Origin: JAEUIG01 sp046349775
Lineage (GTDB): Bacteria > Planctomycetota > Planctomycetia > Planctomycetales > Planctomycetaceae
DNA length: 64,000 nucleotides
NCBI GenBank assembly: GCA_046349775.1
Contig: JAXMBS010000013.1
Span: 24,667 to 88,666, forward strand
Reading direction: 5' to 3'
Below are positions 43,110 through 51,405 of the stretch, one piece after another. Every line of letters starts with the position of its first letter. Positions within the stretch are counted from its first letter, which is position 1. A program made the position numbers and the translations under genes. The notes beneath the pieces were generated by a model, which searched no databases, was not told the DNA's origin, and saw only the letters and a program-made list of their open reading frames with translations.

Positions 43110-43196
43110 GGTCAATCGTCTATGGTCAATTGCGAAGGGTGAATCACGAGTCGGTACACTTCTGGACCATTGACCGTGAACGATGGACCATTGACT
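43110..43196. repeat. Word-like palindrome with GGTCAATGG words
   Basis: Left words GGTCAATCGTC and ATGGTCAATTG (43109-43133) face right words GGACCATTGACC and GGACCATTGAC (43165-43196), giving an imperfect inverted repeat with a 30-base centre. Similar words occur at 42098-42125, 58214-58256 and 61650-61737. It abuts the stop of the spermidine-synthase-like gene. Confidence 0.65.
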
Positions 43197-45276
43197 AATC
43201 GAGCACACTGAACAAGTTACTGAAGTCATCCGTCCACCGCACGAGTTTCTCCGGCGGCTTGGTGACGGCGTCCGACAGACTCGGGTGCTTGAGCACAGTC
43301 GGGTCGCGCGCCAACAGCACCCAGCGGCTGCTGAAATCTGCCGGCCGCTGCGTGCCGCGGTCATCGATGAGAGCGGAGTGGAAGTGGAACTCCTCCGCCA
43401 GTGCCGCCACCACCGGCCGCAGGTCGAAGTGCAGGTTGGAAATGTGTACCGCGATGATGCCGTCCGGCTGCATGTGCCGCAGCATCATCGCCATCGCCTC
43501 GCTGGTGAGCAGGTGCGTGGGAATTGCGTCGCCGGAGAACGCGTCGAGCACCAGCAGGTCGAATCGCTGCGGCTCTTCAGTCTCCAGTGACAGCCTGGCA
43601 TCCCCCAGCGCAAACTGGATTTCGGCCGGCGAGTCGCTCAGAAACGTGAACTGCTCCTGGGCCATTTTCACGTCGGCCGCGTTGATCTCGTAGAACCGGA
43701 TCAAGTCCCCGGCGCGGCCGTACGCCGCCATCGTTCCCACTCCCAGGCCGACCATCCCCATCCGCAGTGGTCGCTTCCGCTCGGCGAGCAGCTGCGCTGC
43801 CCGTCCCGCGCCGCTGCTCAGCGCATAGTACGTGGTCGGAACCGACTTCATCTTTGCATCCTGATACTGCACGCCGTGCAGAATCCGGCCGTTCCGCAGC
43901 GATTTCACTTCCTGGCCGTTCCGCGTCTCCAGGTCTGCCTTGAGCACGCCGTAGAAATTCCGAATGACCGCCAGCGAGCGGGAAGTCGACATCAGCGAGT
44001 CGGTGAACACGACGCCCACGACGCTGATCAGCAGAATGGCCATTCCCGTCCAGGCGACCGGCGGCTGTACGTTCGGGCCGATCCACCCGCGGCTGTGGAA
44101 AAATGTGAGGATTCCGATCAGCGTGCCTGCCGCCAGGCATAACTGGAACTCCCAGTAGTCCGGAAACAACAGAGGTGCGAGCAGCGCTACGAATAGTCCG
44201 CCGCCAGCCCCGCCCGCCGACAGCGTGAGATAGAACGCCGTCAGATGCTGCGGCGCCGGCCGCAGCCGCGACAGTTCCCCATGACACAGCATGCACGTTG
44301 CGAACAGGGCACCGAAATACGCCGTCACCTGCAGCGGCAGAAACCACTTCTGACCGTAAATCTGCACCCAGCACACGGCCACGATCAGCAGCGTCGCCAG
44401 GGGCGCCCACAGATCGCGCCGGTACCACCGGTCGCTGTCGAAGCACAGGATGAAGCTCAAGAGATACAGCGACAGCGGCGCCACCCACAAAAACGGCACC
44501 ACGGCCACGTCCTGGCAGACCTGGTTCGTCGTCGCCAGCAGCATCGCCGAGGCCACGAGCGCGAGCACGAACCACAGGGCGACCCGGCCGAACGTCGGGC
44601 GGGGCGAAACCGCCGGCGTGGCGGTGGACGGCAACGGTGATTGCGGGCGGGTTCTCAGCAGCAGCGCCACGCACGCGGCGCACAGTGCGGCGAACAGCCA
44701 GAACCCCCACTGCCAGTACCGTCCCTGCCGCGACATCGCCAGCAGCGGCTCGAACACAAACGGATACGACAACAGCGCCAGCAGCGACCCGGCGTTCGAC
44801 AGCGAATACAGCCGGTACGGCGAGCGGTCCGGGAACACCAGGCTGTACCACCGCTGCAGGAGCGGTCCGGTCGTGGAGAGGATGAAGTACGGCAGCCCGA
44901 CCGTCGCCGACAGCAGCAGGATGATCCGCAGCACGGGGGAGTCATCGCCCCCGGGCTTCCAGTCGGGCGTCGGCAGGATGTTCAGCAGCGCGAGCGCGGC
45001 GGCCAGCAAGGCCACGTGCACGATTCCCTGTGCCGGCGCCGGCAGGCGCACCGAAACGAGATGCGCATAGGCGTACCCGCCGAACAGGACGACCTGAAAG
45101 AACAGCATGCAGGTGGTCCAGACGCTGGGCGTGCCGCCGAACCACGGGAGGATCGCCTTGCTGATCAGCGGCTGCACCTGGAACAGCAGAAACGCGCTGA
45201 CGAACACGGCGGCGCAGAACAGCCAGGTCGCCGGCGTCCGTGCGTCGGGGAGTGGCGCTGGTGCATCAGACGACAT
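43195..45276 (-). CDS. Membrane-bound spermidine-synthase-like (fused transporter) protein
   Basis: 693 residues with about ten transmembrane helices (LLFQVQPLISKAILPWFGG near the start) in the N-terminal 440 residues. A C-terminal Rossmann methyltransferase-like domain of the spermidine synthase type follows (MGMVGLGVGTMAAYGRAGD, FYEINAADVKMA, LLVLDAFSGDAIPTHLL). In this family the Asp pair of true spermidine synthases is often lost, so polyamine synthesis is uncertain. It may aminopropylate or methylate a membrane-proximal substrate. It stands alone on the minus strand. Confidence 0.88.
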   Translation of the reverse strand: MSSDAPAPLPDARTPATWLFCAAVFVSAFLLFQVQPLISKAILPWFGGTPSVWTTCMLFFQVVLFGGYAYAHLVSVRLPAPAQGIVHVALLAAALALLNILPTPDWKPGGDDSPVLRIILLLSATVGLPYFILSTTGPLLQRWYSLVFPDRSPYRLYSLSNAGSLLALLSYPFVFEPLLAMSRQGRYWQWGFWLFAALCAACVALLLRTRPQSPLPSTATPAVSPRPTFGRVALWFVLALVASAMLLATTNQVCQDVAVVPFLWVAPLSLYLLSFILCFDSDRWYRRDLWAPLATLLIVAVCWVQIYGQKWFLPLQVTAYFGALFATCMLCHGELSRLRPAPQHLTAFYLTLSAGGAGGGLFVALLAPLLFPDYWEFQLCLAAGTLIGILTFFHSRGWIGPNVQPPVAWTGMAILLISVVGVVFTDSLMSTSRSLAVIRNFYGVLKADLETRNGQEVKSLRNGRILHGVQYQDAKMKSVPTTYYALSSGAGRAAQLLAERKRPLRMGMVGLGVGTMAAYGRAGDLIRFYEINAADVKMAQEQFTFLSDSPAEIQFALGDARLSLETEEPQRFDLLVLDAFSGDAIPTHLLTSEAMAMMLRHMQPDGIIAVHISNLHFDLRPVVAALAEEFHFHSALIDDRGTQRPADFSSRWVLLARDPTVLKHPSLSDAVTKPPEKLVRWTDDFSNLFSVLD

Positions 45277-45635
45277 GTCTTCGCTCGCAAGTACCGCAAG
45301 TCGAGTGGGAGGCCACAGACGCTATCGGGATGCCATGCGTTTCGCAGCTGGCAAAGGTCGTGCCATCCGATGAGTCACGCAAGAATAGGCTCCGCACGCC
45401 CGGAATGCAGCGACACGACAGTTATCGACCGTGCGAATCTCATCGCTGCCTGCAAAACTGGCCTTCATCGACGCGCTTCAGCCGGTCTCGTTGCATCGAC
45501 TATGATGGTGCGCACGATTACGCCGTTGGGCCGTGTCCCGGACAGTTGCGCCGACCGTCTGCATTGGGAGAACGTTCTGACAACTGCTCGGGACACCTCA
45601 TGCAGACCACGTCCTGAATTCACCCGGAGTCGAAC
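45277..45635. other. Divergent intergenic region, nothing recognised
   Basis: 359 bases between the divergent spermidine-synthase-like and DinB genes. A TATGAT stands at about 45499-45504, but no -35 partner is visible. GGAG precedes the DinB start. No repeat or RNA gene was seen. Confidence 0.45.
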
Positions 45636-46118
45636 ATGAACGCCAAAGACGCGCTGAAGCTTTCCATCGATATGGGCCGCATGGTCTCCCTCCCCTACGT
45701 CGAAGACCTGACCGACGTCGAGCTGATGAAGCGTCCGCATGCCAAGTGCAATCATATCAAGTGGCAACTGGGCCACTTGATTGCCGGCGAGCATGAAATG
45801 ATTGAGAAAATCGCCCCCGGTTCGATGCCGCCGCTGCCGGCCGGCTTCGGCGAGCGCTATACCAAGGACACCGCCGGGTCGGACGATCCGACCAAGTTCG
45901 ATTCCAAAGCCGAGTTGCTGAAAGCGTTCGAAGCCCAGCGCGCCGGCACGCTGAAGGCCCTGGAGAAGACCGCCGAAGCCGACCTCGACAAGCAGACCGG
46001 CGTCGAATATGCCCCGACCGTTGCCGCCATGTTCGAGCTGCAGGGCTCGCACTGGCTGATGCATTGCGGACAATGGGTCATCGTCCGCCGCATGGTCGGC
46101 AAGCCGCCGCTGTTCTAA
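45636..46118 (+). CDS. DinB family protein
   Basis: 160 residues, four-helix bundle of the DinB/YfiT type, which usually binds a metal by three His. Candidate ligands are His in HIKWQLGHLIAGEHEM and in GSHWLMHCGQWVIVRRM. Many members are thiol S-transferases using bacillithiol or mycothiol. The start ATG at 45636 has GGAG upstream. No partner gene is adjacent, so the substrate is unknown. Confidence 0.9.
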   Translation: MNAKDALKLSIDMGRMVSLPYVEDLTDVELMKRPHAKCNHIKWQLGHLIAGEHEMIEKIAPGSMPPLPAGFGERYTKDTAGSDDPTKFDSKAELLKAFEAQRAGTLKALEKTAEADLDKQTGVEYAPTVAAMFELQGSHWLMHCGQWVIVRRMVGKPPLF

Positions 46119-46231
46119 AGACGATTCATGAGTCGGGAGTCAGGGATGCCGCCGGACGATCGATCCAGAGACGGCACTCGCATTGAATCAGACTCATCCT
46201 CTGGACGTCTTTCTGACCGCTGACAACTCCG

Positions 46232-47110
46232 TCAGTAGATCCCCGTCCGCCGGCCAAGCGGGTCAATCAGCCACAACCAGTCGTCAAACAGGAATTCGAG
46301 GCGAATCGCCAGCAGCGCAATCCGTCCCATCACAGTGAATCCGAACGCCGCCCCAAAGGTAATCATCAGCACCCACACGCCGACCCGGGAAATCCGCCCG
46401 ACCACGCCCCGGTGCGGCACTGAGAAGAAAAAGTACGCCAGACACGAAAGTACGCTGAGAACTCCCAGCGTATTCCGCATTGATGCCGCCCAGTCAAACG
46501 TGTCGCCGTCGCGGACGAGCAGCGGCACGACGCTGTTGCGGATCTGGCTCAGGAAGTCGGCGTGCAGGTAGGCGACCATCCGCATTCCGGCGAACGAGCC
46601 GACGACGAGTGCCAATGGCCACCGGCCAATCCAGCCCCCGCGCGGCGCCAGCCGCCATAACAGCATGACGCCCAGCGCCAGCGGCAGGAAATAGGTCCAC
46701 CAGAACTCTTCGTGCACGGGGACGAGGCCCGGCATCGCCCACGACTGCGTGCCGGCCGGATCAAGCTTGCCCAGCAGGTTCGGGACGAGCACCGACCAGA
46801 ACCCGATGACCATCCAATAGGCCGCCGACACACCGACGAGGACGGACTCTGCAAACTTGTAAATCGGGTTGTCGCGATACAGGAAGGAGAAGATCGCCAG
46901 CGTGAAGAATGCCGACAGCCAGAGACCGAATGTGTGCGACGCACTGAACTGCGCGACACCCAGCGCGGCATCGGCCGGGCCGGCGAGCTCGAGCGTGCCG
47001 TCGACGTCCTGAACATAGGCCGCACCGGCGCCGATCGTGATGCACCGGTACGCCATCCACGCCGCGGCAGCCAGGAGCAGCGCTATCCAGATCACGCGCG
47101 ATTGCTGCAT
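46232..47110 (-). CDS. Multi-pass membrane protein, last gene of the 46-52 kb cluster
   Basis: 292 residues with about seven predicted transmembrane helices (IWIALLLAAAAWMAYRCIT, FGLWLSAFFTLAIFSFLYR, WMVIGFWSVLVPNLLG, WWTYFLPLALGVMLLWRLA and others). No family is recognised. It begins 37 bases after the stop of the 290-residue gene upstream and probably belongs to the same transcription unit. A role as the membrane-embedded subunit of an assembly is an inference from context. Confidence 0.78.
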   Translation of the reverse strand: MQQSRVIWIALLLAAAAWMAYRCITIGAGAAYVQDVDGTLELAGPADAALGVAQFSASHTFGLWLSAFFTLAIFSFLYRDNPIYKFAESVLVGVSAAYWMVIGFWSVLVPNLLGKLDPAGTQSWAMPGLVPVHEEFWWTYFLPLALGVMLLWRLAPRGGWIGRWPLALVVGSFAGMRMVAYLHADFLSQIRNSVVPLLVRDGDTFDWAASMRNTLGVLSVLSCLAYFFFSVPHRGVVGRISRVGVWVLMITFGAAFGFTVMGRIALLAIRLEFLFDDWLWLIDPLGRRTGIY

Positions 47111-47147
47111 CGTTTCGTCCTCATCTCATTCAGCAGCCAGGCTGCTT

Positions 47148-48020
47148 TCACCCGGGCTGCTGCATTGAGGCCCGCCTGCGTCCCGCGAAATACACGAAGT
47201 TTCCCGCCACGATCAGCCCGATCATCAGCAGGTGCGCGACAAGCTGCGGCCCCATCCGCCGCTTCGCCTCGCGATACTTTGCCGGCGACTGGTCCCCTTT
47301 GCTGTATTTCGCGTTCACCAGCGCCTCGTACTCTGCCGCTCCCTTGATCGCCGCCAGCATCCCCGGAAGCTGCTCCGGGACGTACGGGTAGAACAGGGGC
47401 GCCTGCACGCCGGTGCAACCGGCGACGAGCCGTGTCTTCGGGTACGGTGTGGCCGCGAACAGCACCCATTCCTTCGTTCCCGGATACCCGGCGCTGACGT
47501 TGACGATCAACTTCATCTGTTGGATGTTCTGCAGGTCGCGGCACATCGGGATCTGGCCCAGGCTCGTGCCGCGCGCGTCCGTGGGGAACAGGTTCGGCAG
47601 ATTCGTGACGATGACCTTGATGACCCCTTCGTAGCCCGACTTGTAACCGAGGTTTACGTAATCCTGGCCGTAAACCATGTTGGGGTAGTCCGCCTTGATC
47701 ACCTTCTCGATTGTGCCATCGATCATCTGCTGGCCCACTGGCCAGAGCGCGAGGAAATACAGCTTCAGCTTTTTCTCGCAGCAGTGCCGCGCGAACGCCG
47801 TCGCCATCGGCCCGAGCTCTCCTTCGCCGGCGGGATCGAAGTCCCACGCCATCAGCACGCGGTCTCCCGGCTGCAGCTTCTCGATCTCGTCGAACGTCGC
47901 CTGCGCCAGCGCGGTCGGCGTCTCCGGAAACTCCAACTGAAACAGCAGCGGCACTGCGACGGCCAGCCCCATCAGCAGGAACACCCACCGCCGGTCGAGA
48001 TTCTGCAGGGTTTCGTACAT
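47148..48020 (-). CDS. Bitopic periplasmic/extracellular-domain protein, cluster gene
   Basis: 290 residues bounded by two membrane helices: residues 12-30 (WVFLLMGLAVAVPLLFQL) and near 262-282 (HLLMIGLIVAGNFVYFAG). The intervening 230-residue domain alternates strands and helices like a Rossmann fold (LQPGDRVLMAWDFDPAGEGE, HCCEKKLKLYFLALWPVG, GVIKVIVTNLPNLFP). The C-terminal stretch RLVAGCTGVQAPLFYPYVPE resembles FVAACDYTLIGEEFYAASAY in the 429-residue protein of the same cluster, so the two may be paralogous. No family name can be given. Confidence 0.78.
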   Translation of the reverse strand: MYETLQNLDRRWVFLLMGLAVAVPLLFQLEFPETPTALAQATFDEIEKLQPGDRVLMAWDFDPAGEGELGPMATAFARHCCEKKLKLYFLALWPVGQQMIDGTIEKVIKADYPNMVYGQDYVNLGYKSGYEGVIKVIVTNLPNLFPTDARGTSLGQIPMCRDLQNIQQMKLIVNVSAGYPGTKEWVLFAATPYPKTRLVAGCTGVQAPLFYPYVPEQLPGMLAAIKGAAEYEALVNAKYSKGDQSPAKYREAKRRMGPQLVAHLLMIGLIVAGNFVYFAGRRRASMQQPG

Positions 48021-48124
48021 GCGAGTGGGTCGTGGCTAGTAGGTAGGGCGGGATCGCCATTCGATATTAGGTCATTCAGACATTCTGCTCTCGTCGCTCT
48101 ACGCTGTCGGCTTTCCGCTGTTTT

Positions 48125-49948
48125 TCAATCGTCTCCGCCGCCCAGGTGCGAGCGATCGATCCCCAGCAGCACCCGCAGTGACAATGCAGTGAGCCCCAGC
48201 GCGATCCCGATCATGATCGCCCGGTTTCCGGACGTCACGAAAACCGTCCTGATAAACATCGTGATGTTCTCGATCCGCAGTCCCGCGAATTCGTCCGGCA
48301 GCCAGGACGTCAGCAGCACGCCGGCAAACGTCTGCCCCAGCAGGATCAGAAACGCCGTTGTCAGCAGCAGGATCGCTTCCAGGTTCTTGGCTCGAAATGC
48401 CCGGAACGCCGCCGATGCCACATAGAAAGCCAGCAGCGCGAAGATCGTCGCCGTCAGCGGCTTGAAGATGTAGCGATAAATCCAGTCGAAGCCGCTCCCC
48501 GCCTGGCTGTACTCACCCGACCACGGGTACTTCACGACGTGCGACGCCTCTGCCAGCTGCGCCACGTCGCGCCGCCACCGCCGTTCATCGCGGTAATCCT
48601 GCATGAGCGTATCGATTTGTTTCCGGCTCAAGCGTCCCTGCTTCAGCAGACCGTGCGCGAGTTCGTAGTTCCGCTCGCCGACGGTCGGCAGCTCGTCGAG
48701 CTTCTTGCGCAGTACCGCTTCCTGTTTGCCGGTCAGCGGTCCGGCGGCGCGCAGTGCGTCGGCGAGGGCGTCCGGCGTCATTTCGGCATCGAAGGCGAAC
48801 TGCTCCAGGACGGCGAACTGCGCGTCGTTGACGACCGTCGATTCCCCCGCCAGCTTGGTCGCTTTGAGTTCCTTCGCGCCGGCGGCCTGTTCGGCCAGCA
48901 GGTCGCAGGACGATTTCTTTGTCGGCGACGCCTGCCCGGCAGTGTTCAGGGCGTCCCGCAGCTCGCCCGCGGTGACACCTTTTCCGAGGATCTGATTCAG
49001 CTCACTGACTTGAGGCTGCGTCAACGGTCGACCTTGCGCATTGATCTTTGCGACGTGTGCCAGCTGCTCGCCGAGTTCGAGTCCCCGCGCGATCGGGAAC
49101 CCGGCCCAACGACGGACAAGCATGGCCTGATCATCCGGCGTGAGCGGCCCTTGTATGGTGAGTCTGCCATTTCTCACCGCGATGGCCGGCTGCTTCTCGA
49201 CCGGGATTCGCAGGTTCTGCGGGACCGTCTGGACCGGAACGCTCGTTTCGCGCCGCGCTGCGCCGATCAATACTTCAATCGCCTGCGCCGCTTCCGGATT
49301 CGGGACGGCTTGCCCGATCCTCGTCTCCAGTTCGGGCGAAATCCACCCCTTGAACGCCAGCGATTCGTGCTCGTCGTAGTAGTTCAGCACTCCCTTCAAT
49401 TCGGCCGGCGGCGCCGCTGCCTCCGCAAGCCGTTCCACCGCGCACCGCCAGGCCAGCCGGCTGTCGTAGTCCAGGAGATCGTCGATCTGGTTTCCACGCA
49501 GCCATCCGCGAAAATAGAGTCGGCCCCCTGCGGCGCGCAGCTGCGCGCGGACGGTCGGCGGCAGCGGACGCGGCTCAAGCTGTTCGGGCAGCTCGCCCTC
49601 GACGGAAAACTCCGGCAGCGCCGTGACGGGCAACCGTGCGAACGACTCTCCCCGGTGTTCGAGCGATTCCGCCGGCCGCACGCCGAGCTTGAGCAGCCCG
49701 ATCATCAGTGTCGCTGCAAACGCGATCAGCGTGACGGCCGCATATCCCCAGCCCGGTTTCCGGTCGCTGATCTTCTGGAGCTGCACCTTGAGCAGGTTGC
49801 CACCGCCGAGGATGAACGCGATCGCCGCCAGAATATCGAACCAGATCGCGACGACTTCCCCCCAGCTCTGCGTCGCCGGGACAAAGTACGCAAAAATGAG
49901 CACGAACCCGCTCAGCGCCGTAATCAGCAGCGGAATTGTGCGCTTCAT
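48125..49948 (-). CDS. Large six-pass membrane protein, cluster gene
   Basis: 607 residues. Three N-terminal helices (LLITALSGFVLIFAYFVP, IWFDILAAIAFILGGGNLL, YAAVTLIAFAATLMIGLL) are followed by a 390-residue soluble domain. This domain is rich in short helical modules (LRAAGGRLYFRGWLRGNQID, LTPDDQAMLVRRWAGFPIAR, MTPDALADALRAAGPLTGKQ). Three C-terminal helices complete it. No known family was recognised. It lies between the 290-residue gene and the 429-residue gene, separated by 104 and 167 bases, the latter gap holding a perfect hairpin. It is presumably the scaffold of the assembly. Confidence 0.78.
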   Translation of the reverse strand: MKRTIPLLITALSGFVLIFAYFVPATQSWGEVVAIWFDILAAIAFILGGGNLLKVQLQKISDRKPGWGYAAVTLIAFAATLMIGLLKLGVRPAESLEHRGESFARLPVTALPEFSVEGELPEQLEPRPLPPTVRAQLRAAGGRLYFRGWLRGNQIDDLLDYDSRLAWRCAVERLAEAAAPPAELKGVLNYYDEHESLAFKGWISPELETRIGQAVPNPEAAQAIEVLIGAARRETSVPVQTVPQNLRIPVEKQPAIAVRNGRLTIQGPLTPDDQAMLVRRWAGFPIARGLELGEQLAHVAKINAQGRPLTQPQVSELNQILGKGVTAGELRDALNTAGQASPTKKSSCDLLAEQAAGAKELKATKLAGESTVVNDAQFAVLEQFAFDAEMTPDALADALRAAGPLTGKQEAVLRKKLDELPTVGERNYELAHGLLKQGRLSRKQIDTLMQDYRDERRWRRDVAQLAEASHVVKYPWSGEYSQAGSGFDWIYRYIFKPLTATIFALLAFYVASAAFRAFRAKNLEAILLLTTAFLILLGQTFAGVLLTSWLPDEFAGLRIENITMFIRTVFVTSGNRAIMIGIALGLTALSLRVLLGIDRSHLGGGDD

Positions 49949-49974
49949 AAACAGCGGTCAGCCATCAGCAATGA

Positions 49975-49997
49975 ACCACGGGGTTCATCCCCGTGGT
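49975..49997. terminator. Perfect 9-bp hairpin between cluster genes
   Basis: ACCACGGGG at 49975-49983 and CCCCGTGGT at 49989-49997 enclose a 5-base loop. No T-run follows on either strand, so it may be a REP-like hairpin that partially terminates or stabilises messages and not a full terminator. Words ACCAAACAACC and ACCAAACACC follow at about 50042-50062. Confidence 0.5.
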
Positions 49998-50115
49998 CTT
50001 TGTCCGATATTGCGTGTCTGCGATCAGCGTTTCTTATGCATCACCAAACAACCAAACACCAAACTACCTCCCGGTCGAAAAGTCAGTGCCGAGGACGACG
50101 ATCGCCCCGGCAATG

Positions 50116-51405
50116 CTACGACCCGCTCAGAATCACGTCCTTCAGGTACATTGCCGCGTCCTGGAACACGCCCCCGTTACGCAGCGCGCCGAGTGTGAAC
50201 AGTCCGCAGCCGATCAGCAACACTGCCGCCACGATGATTTTGCCGACATCCTGCCCTTTCAGGCTCCCCAGTTGATCCGGGTCTCCCGACAGATATGCCG
50301 AAGCGGCGTAAAACTCTTCCCCGATCAGCGTGTAATCGCACGCCGCCACGAAGAACGGCAATTGCGAAACCTGAGCGGTCCCGGCGACCTGGATCGCCCC
50401 CACCGCGTTCCCGGTCTCTGCCAGAATCAGGGACTCGGCAAAAAACGATCCCAGATAAAAGCAGGCAGCCGGCTTCTCCCGCACCATGTGGCCGGTCACG
50501 TAGGCCACATATCCGAACTGCTCATTGGTGACGTAGTAAATCCGGTCGGGGTTGAAGGCGTCCGGCCGGCCGACAGTGTAGTAAGCAGACTCGATTGTCT
50601 CCCGCGCGGCGGTCATGACGAGCGATCGGGCCGTCGGCACTTCGACCGTCGCGTCATACTCGGCAGCCCGCTCCGCCACCCGCGCCAGAATCGCCAGACC
50701 GGCAATGGTCTGTATCTCATTCATGTCCTCAATGCCCGGCACGAACAGGCACGGCCGCCCCATCTCCGTCGCCCGGCCGACCGCCTCTTCGACTGCCTCC
50801 AGACCCGCAATCGGTCGTACGTACAGCGACGCTCCCCGCCTGGCCAGCGCGATGAACGCCACGATCGCCCCGCACAGCACGACCATCAAACTGGCCAGCC
50901 AGATGCGGCTCACATCGAACCACTGTCGCACCGAAGCCGCCGATTCAACCGTCTGCGTGAACGCCGATCGTGTTTCGTCCGGCGCCTCTGCCACGACGCG
51001 GAACCAGAACGGTTCGCCGATCTCCTCCTCAGTGACCTTGGTCGACACGGTCAAGGGGCGTCCCCGCGGCGCGTCGGCCGCGCTCACGCTCGCGACTTCG
51101 ACATATAAGCCGTTTGGCTCCGCCGCGCGTGAGACAACGTATTCCTTAACGGCGGGTCGTTGGACATCAGGCAGATCATCCGGCGACCGTCCGAACTGCA
51201 CGTCAATTGCCAGCCCGCCATCTCCCGGATGATCAGTGGCCCGCACGTCCCCCGGAGGCGCCGGCGCCCCTTGGGCGGCGCACATTTCCGATAAAAGCAT
51301 GACGCCGATTACGACAGTGATCAGCGACTGGCACGCGCCCAAGCCGACTGCTCCGCAGTCGGTTCGTGAACTCAAGCCCCGCACTCGACACTCGTCACTG
51401 GTCAC
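50116..51405 (-). CDS. FN3-like/DUF6754-type membrane protein, cluster gene
   Basis: Up to 429 residues. A signal-like helix (LITVVIGVMLLSEMCAAQG) precedes a domain with FN3-like spacing (EYVVSRAAEPNGLYVEVASV, then PFWFRVVAEA). Next is a transmembrane helix (WLASLMVVLCGAIVAFIALA) and a 250-residue domain resembling DUF6754 (GRPCLFVPGIEDMNEIQTIA, RIYYVTNEQFGYVAYVTGH, GTAQVSQLPFFVAACDYTLI). A final helix ends it. The written start is a GTG inside word-like repeats; a later start near 51340 is likely. Its first bases overlap the upstream gene's stop. Confidence 0.8.
   Translation of the reverse strand: MTSDECRVRGLSSRTDCGAVGLGACQSLITVVIGVMLLSEMCAAQGAPAPPGDVRATDHPGDGGLAIDVQFGRSPDDLPDVQRPAVKEYVVSRAAEPNGLYVEVASVSAADAPRGRPLTVSTKVTEEEIGEPFWFRVVAEAPDETRSAFTQTVESAASVRQWFDVSRIWLASLMVVLCGAIVAFIALARRGASLYVRPIAGLEAVEEAVGRATEMGRPCLFVPGIEDMNEIQTIAGLAILARVAERAAEYDATVEVPTARSLVMTAARETIESAYYTVGRPDAFNPDRIYYVTNEQFGYVAYVTGHMVREKPAACFYLGSFFAESLILAETGNAVGAIQVAGTAQVSQLPFFVAACDYTLIGEEFYAASAYLSGDPDQLGSLKGQDVGKIIVAAVLLIGCGLFTLGALRNGGVFQDAAMYLKDVILSGS

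Noticed and set aside
48539..50275. 578-codon plus-strand frame across the membrane cluster
   Set aside because: It is antisense to a protein with clear membrane helices and has no recognisable domain.
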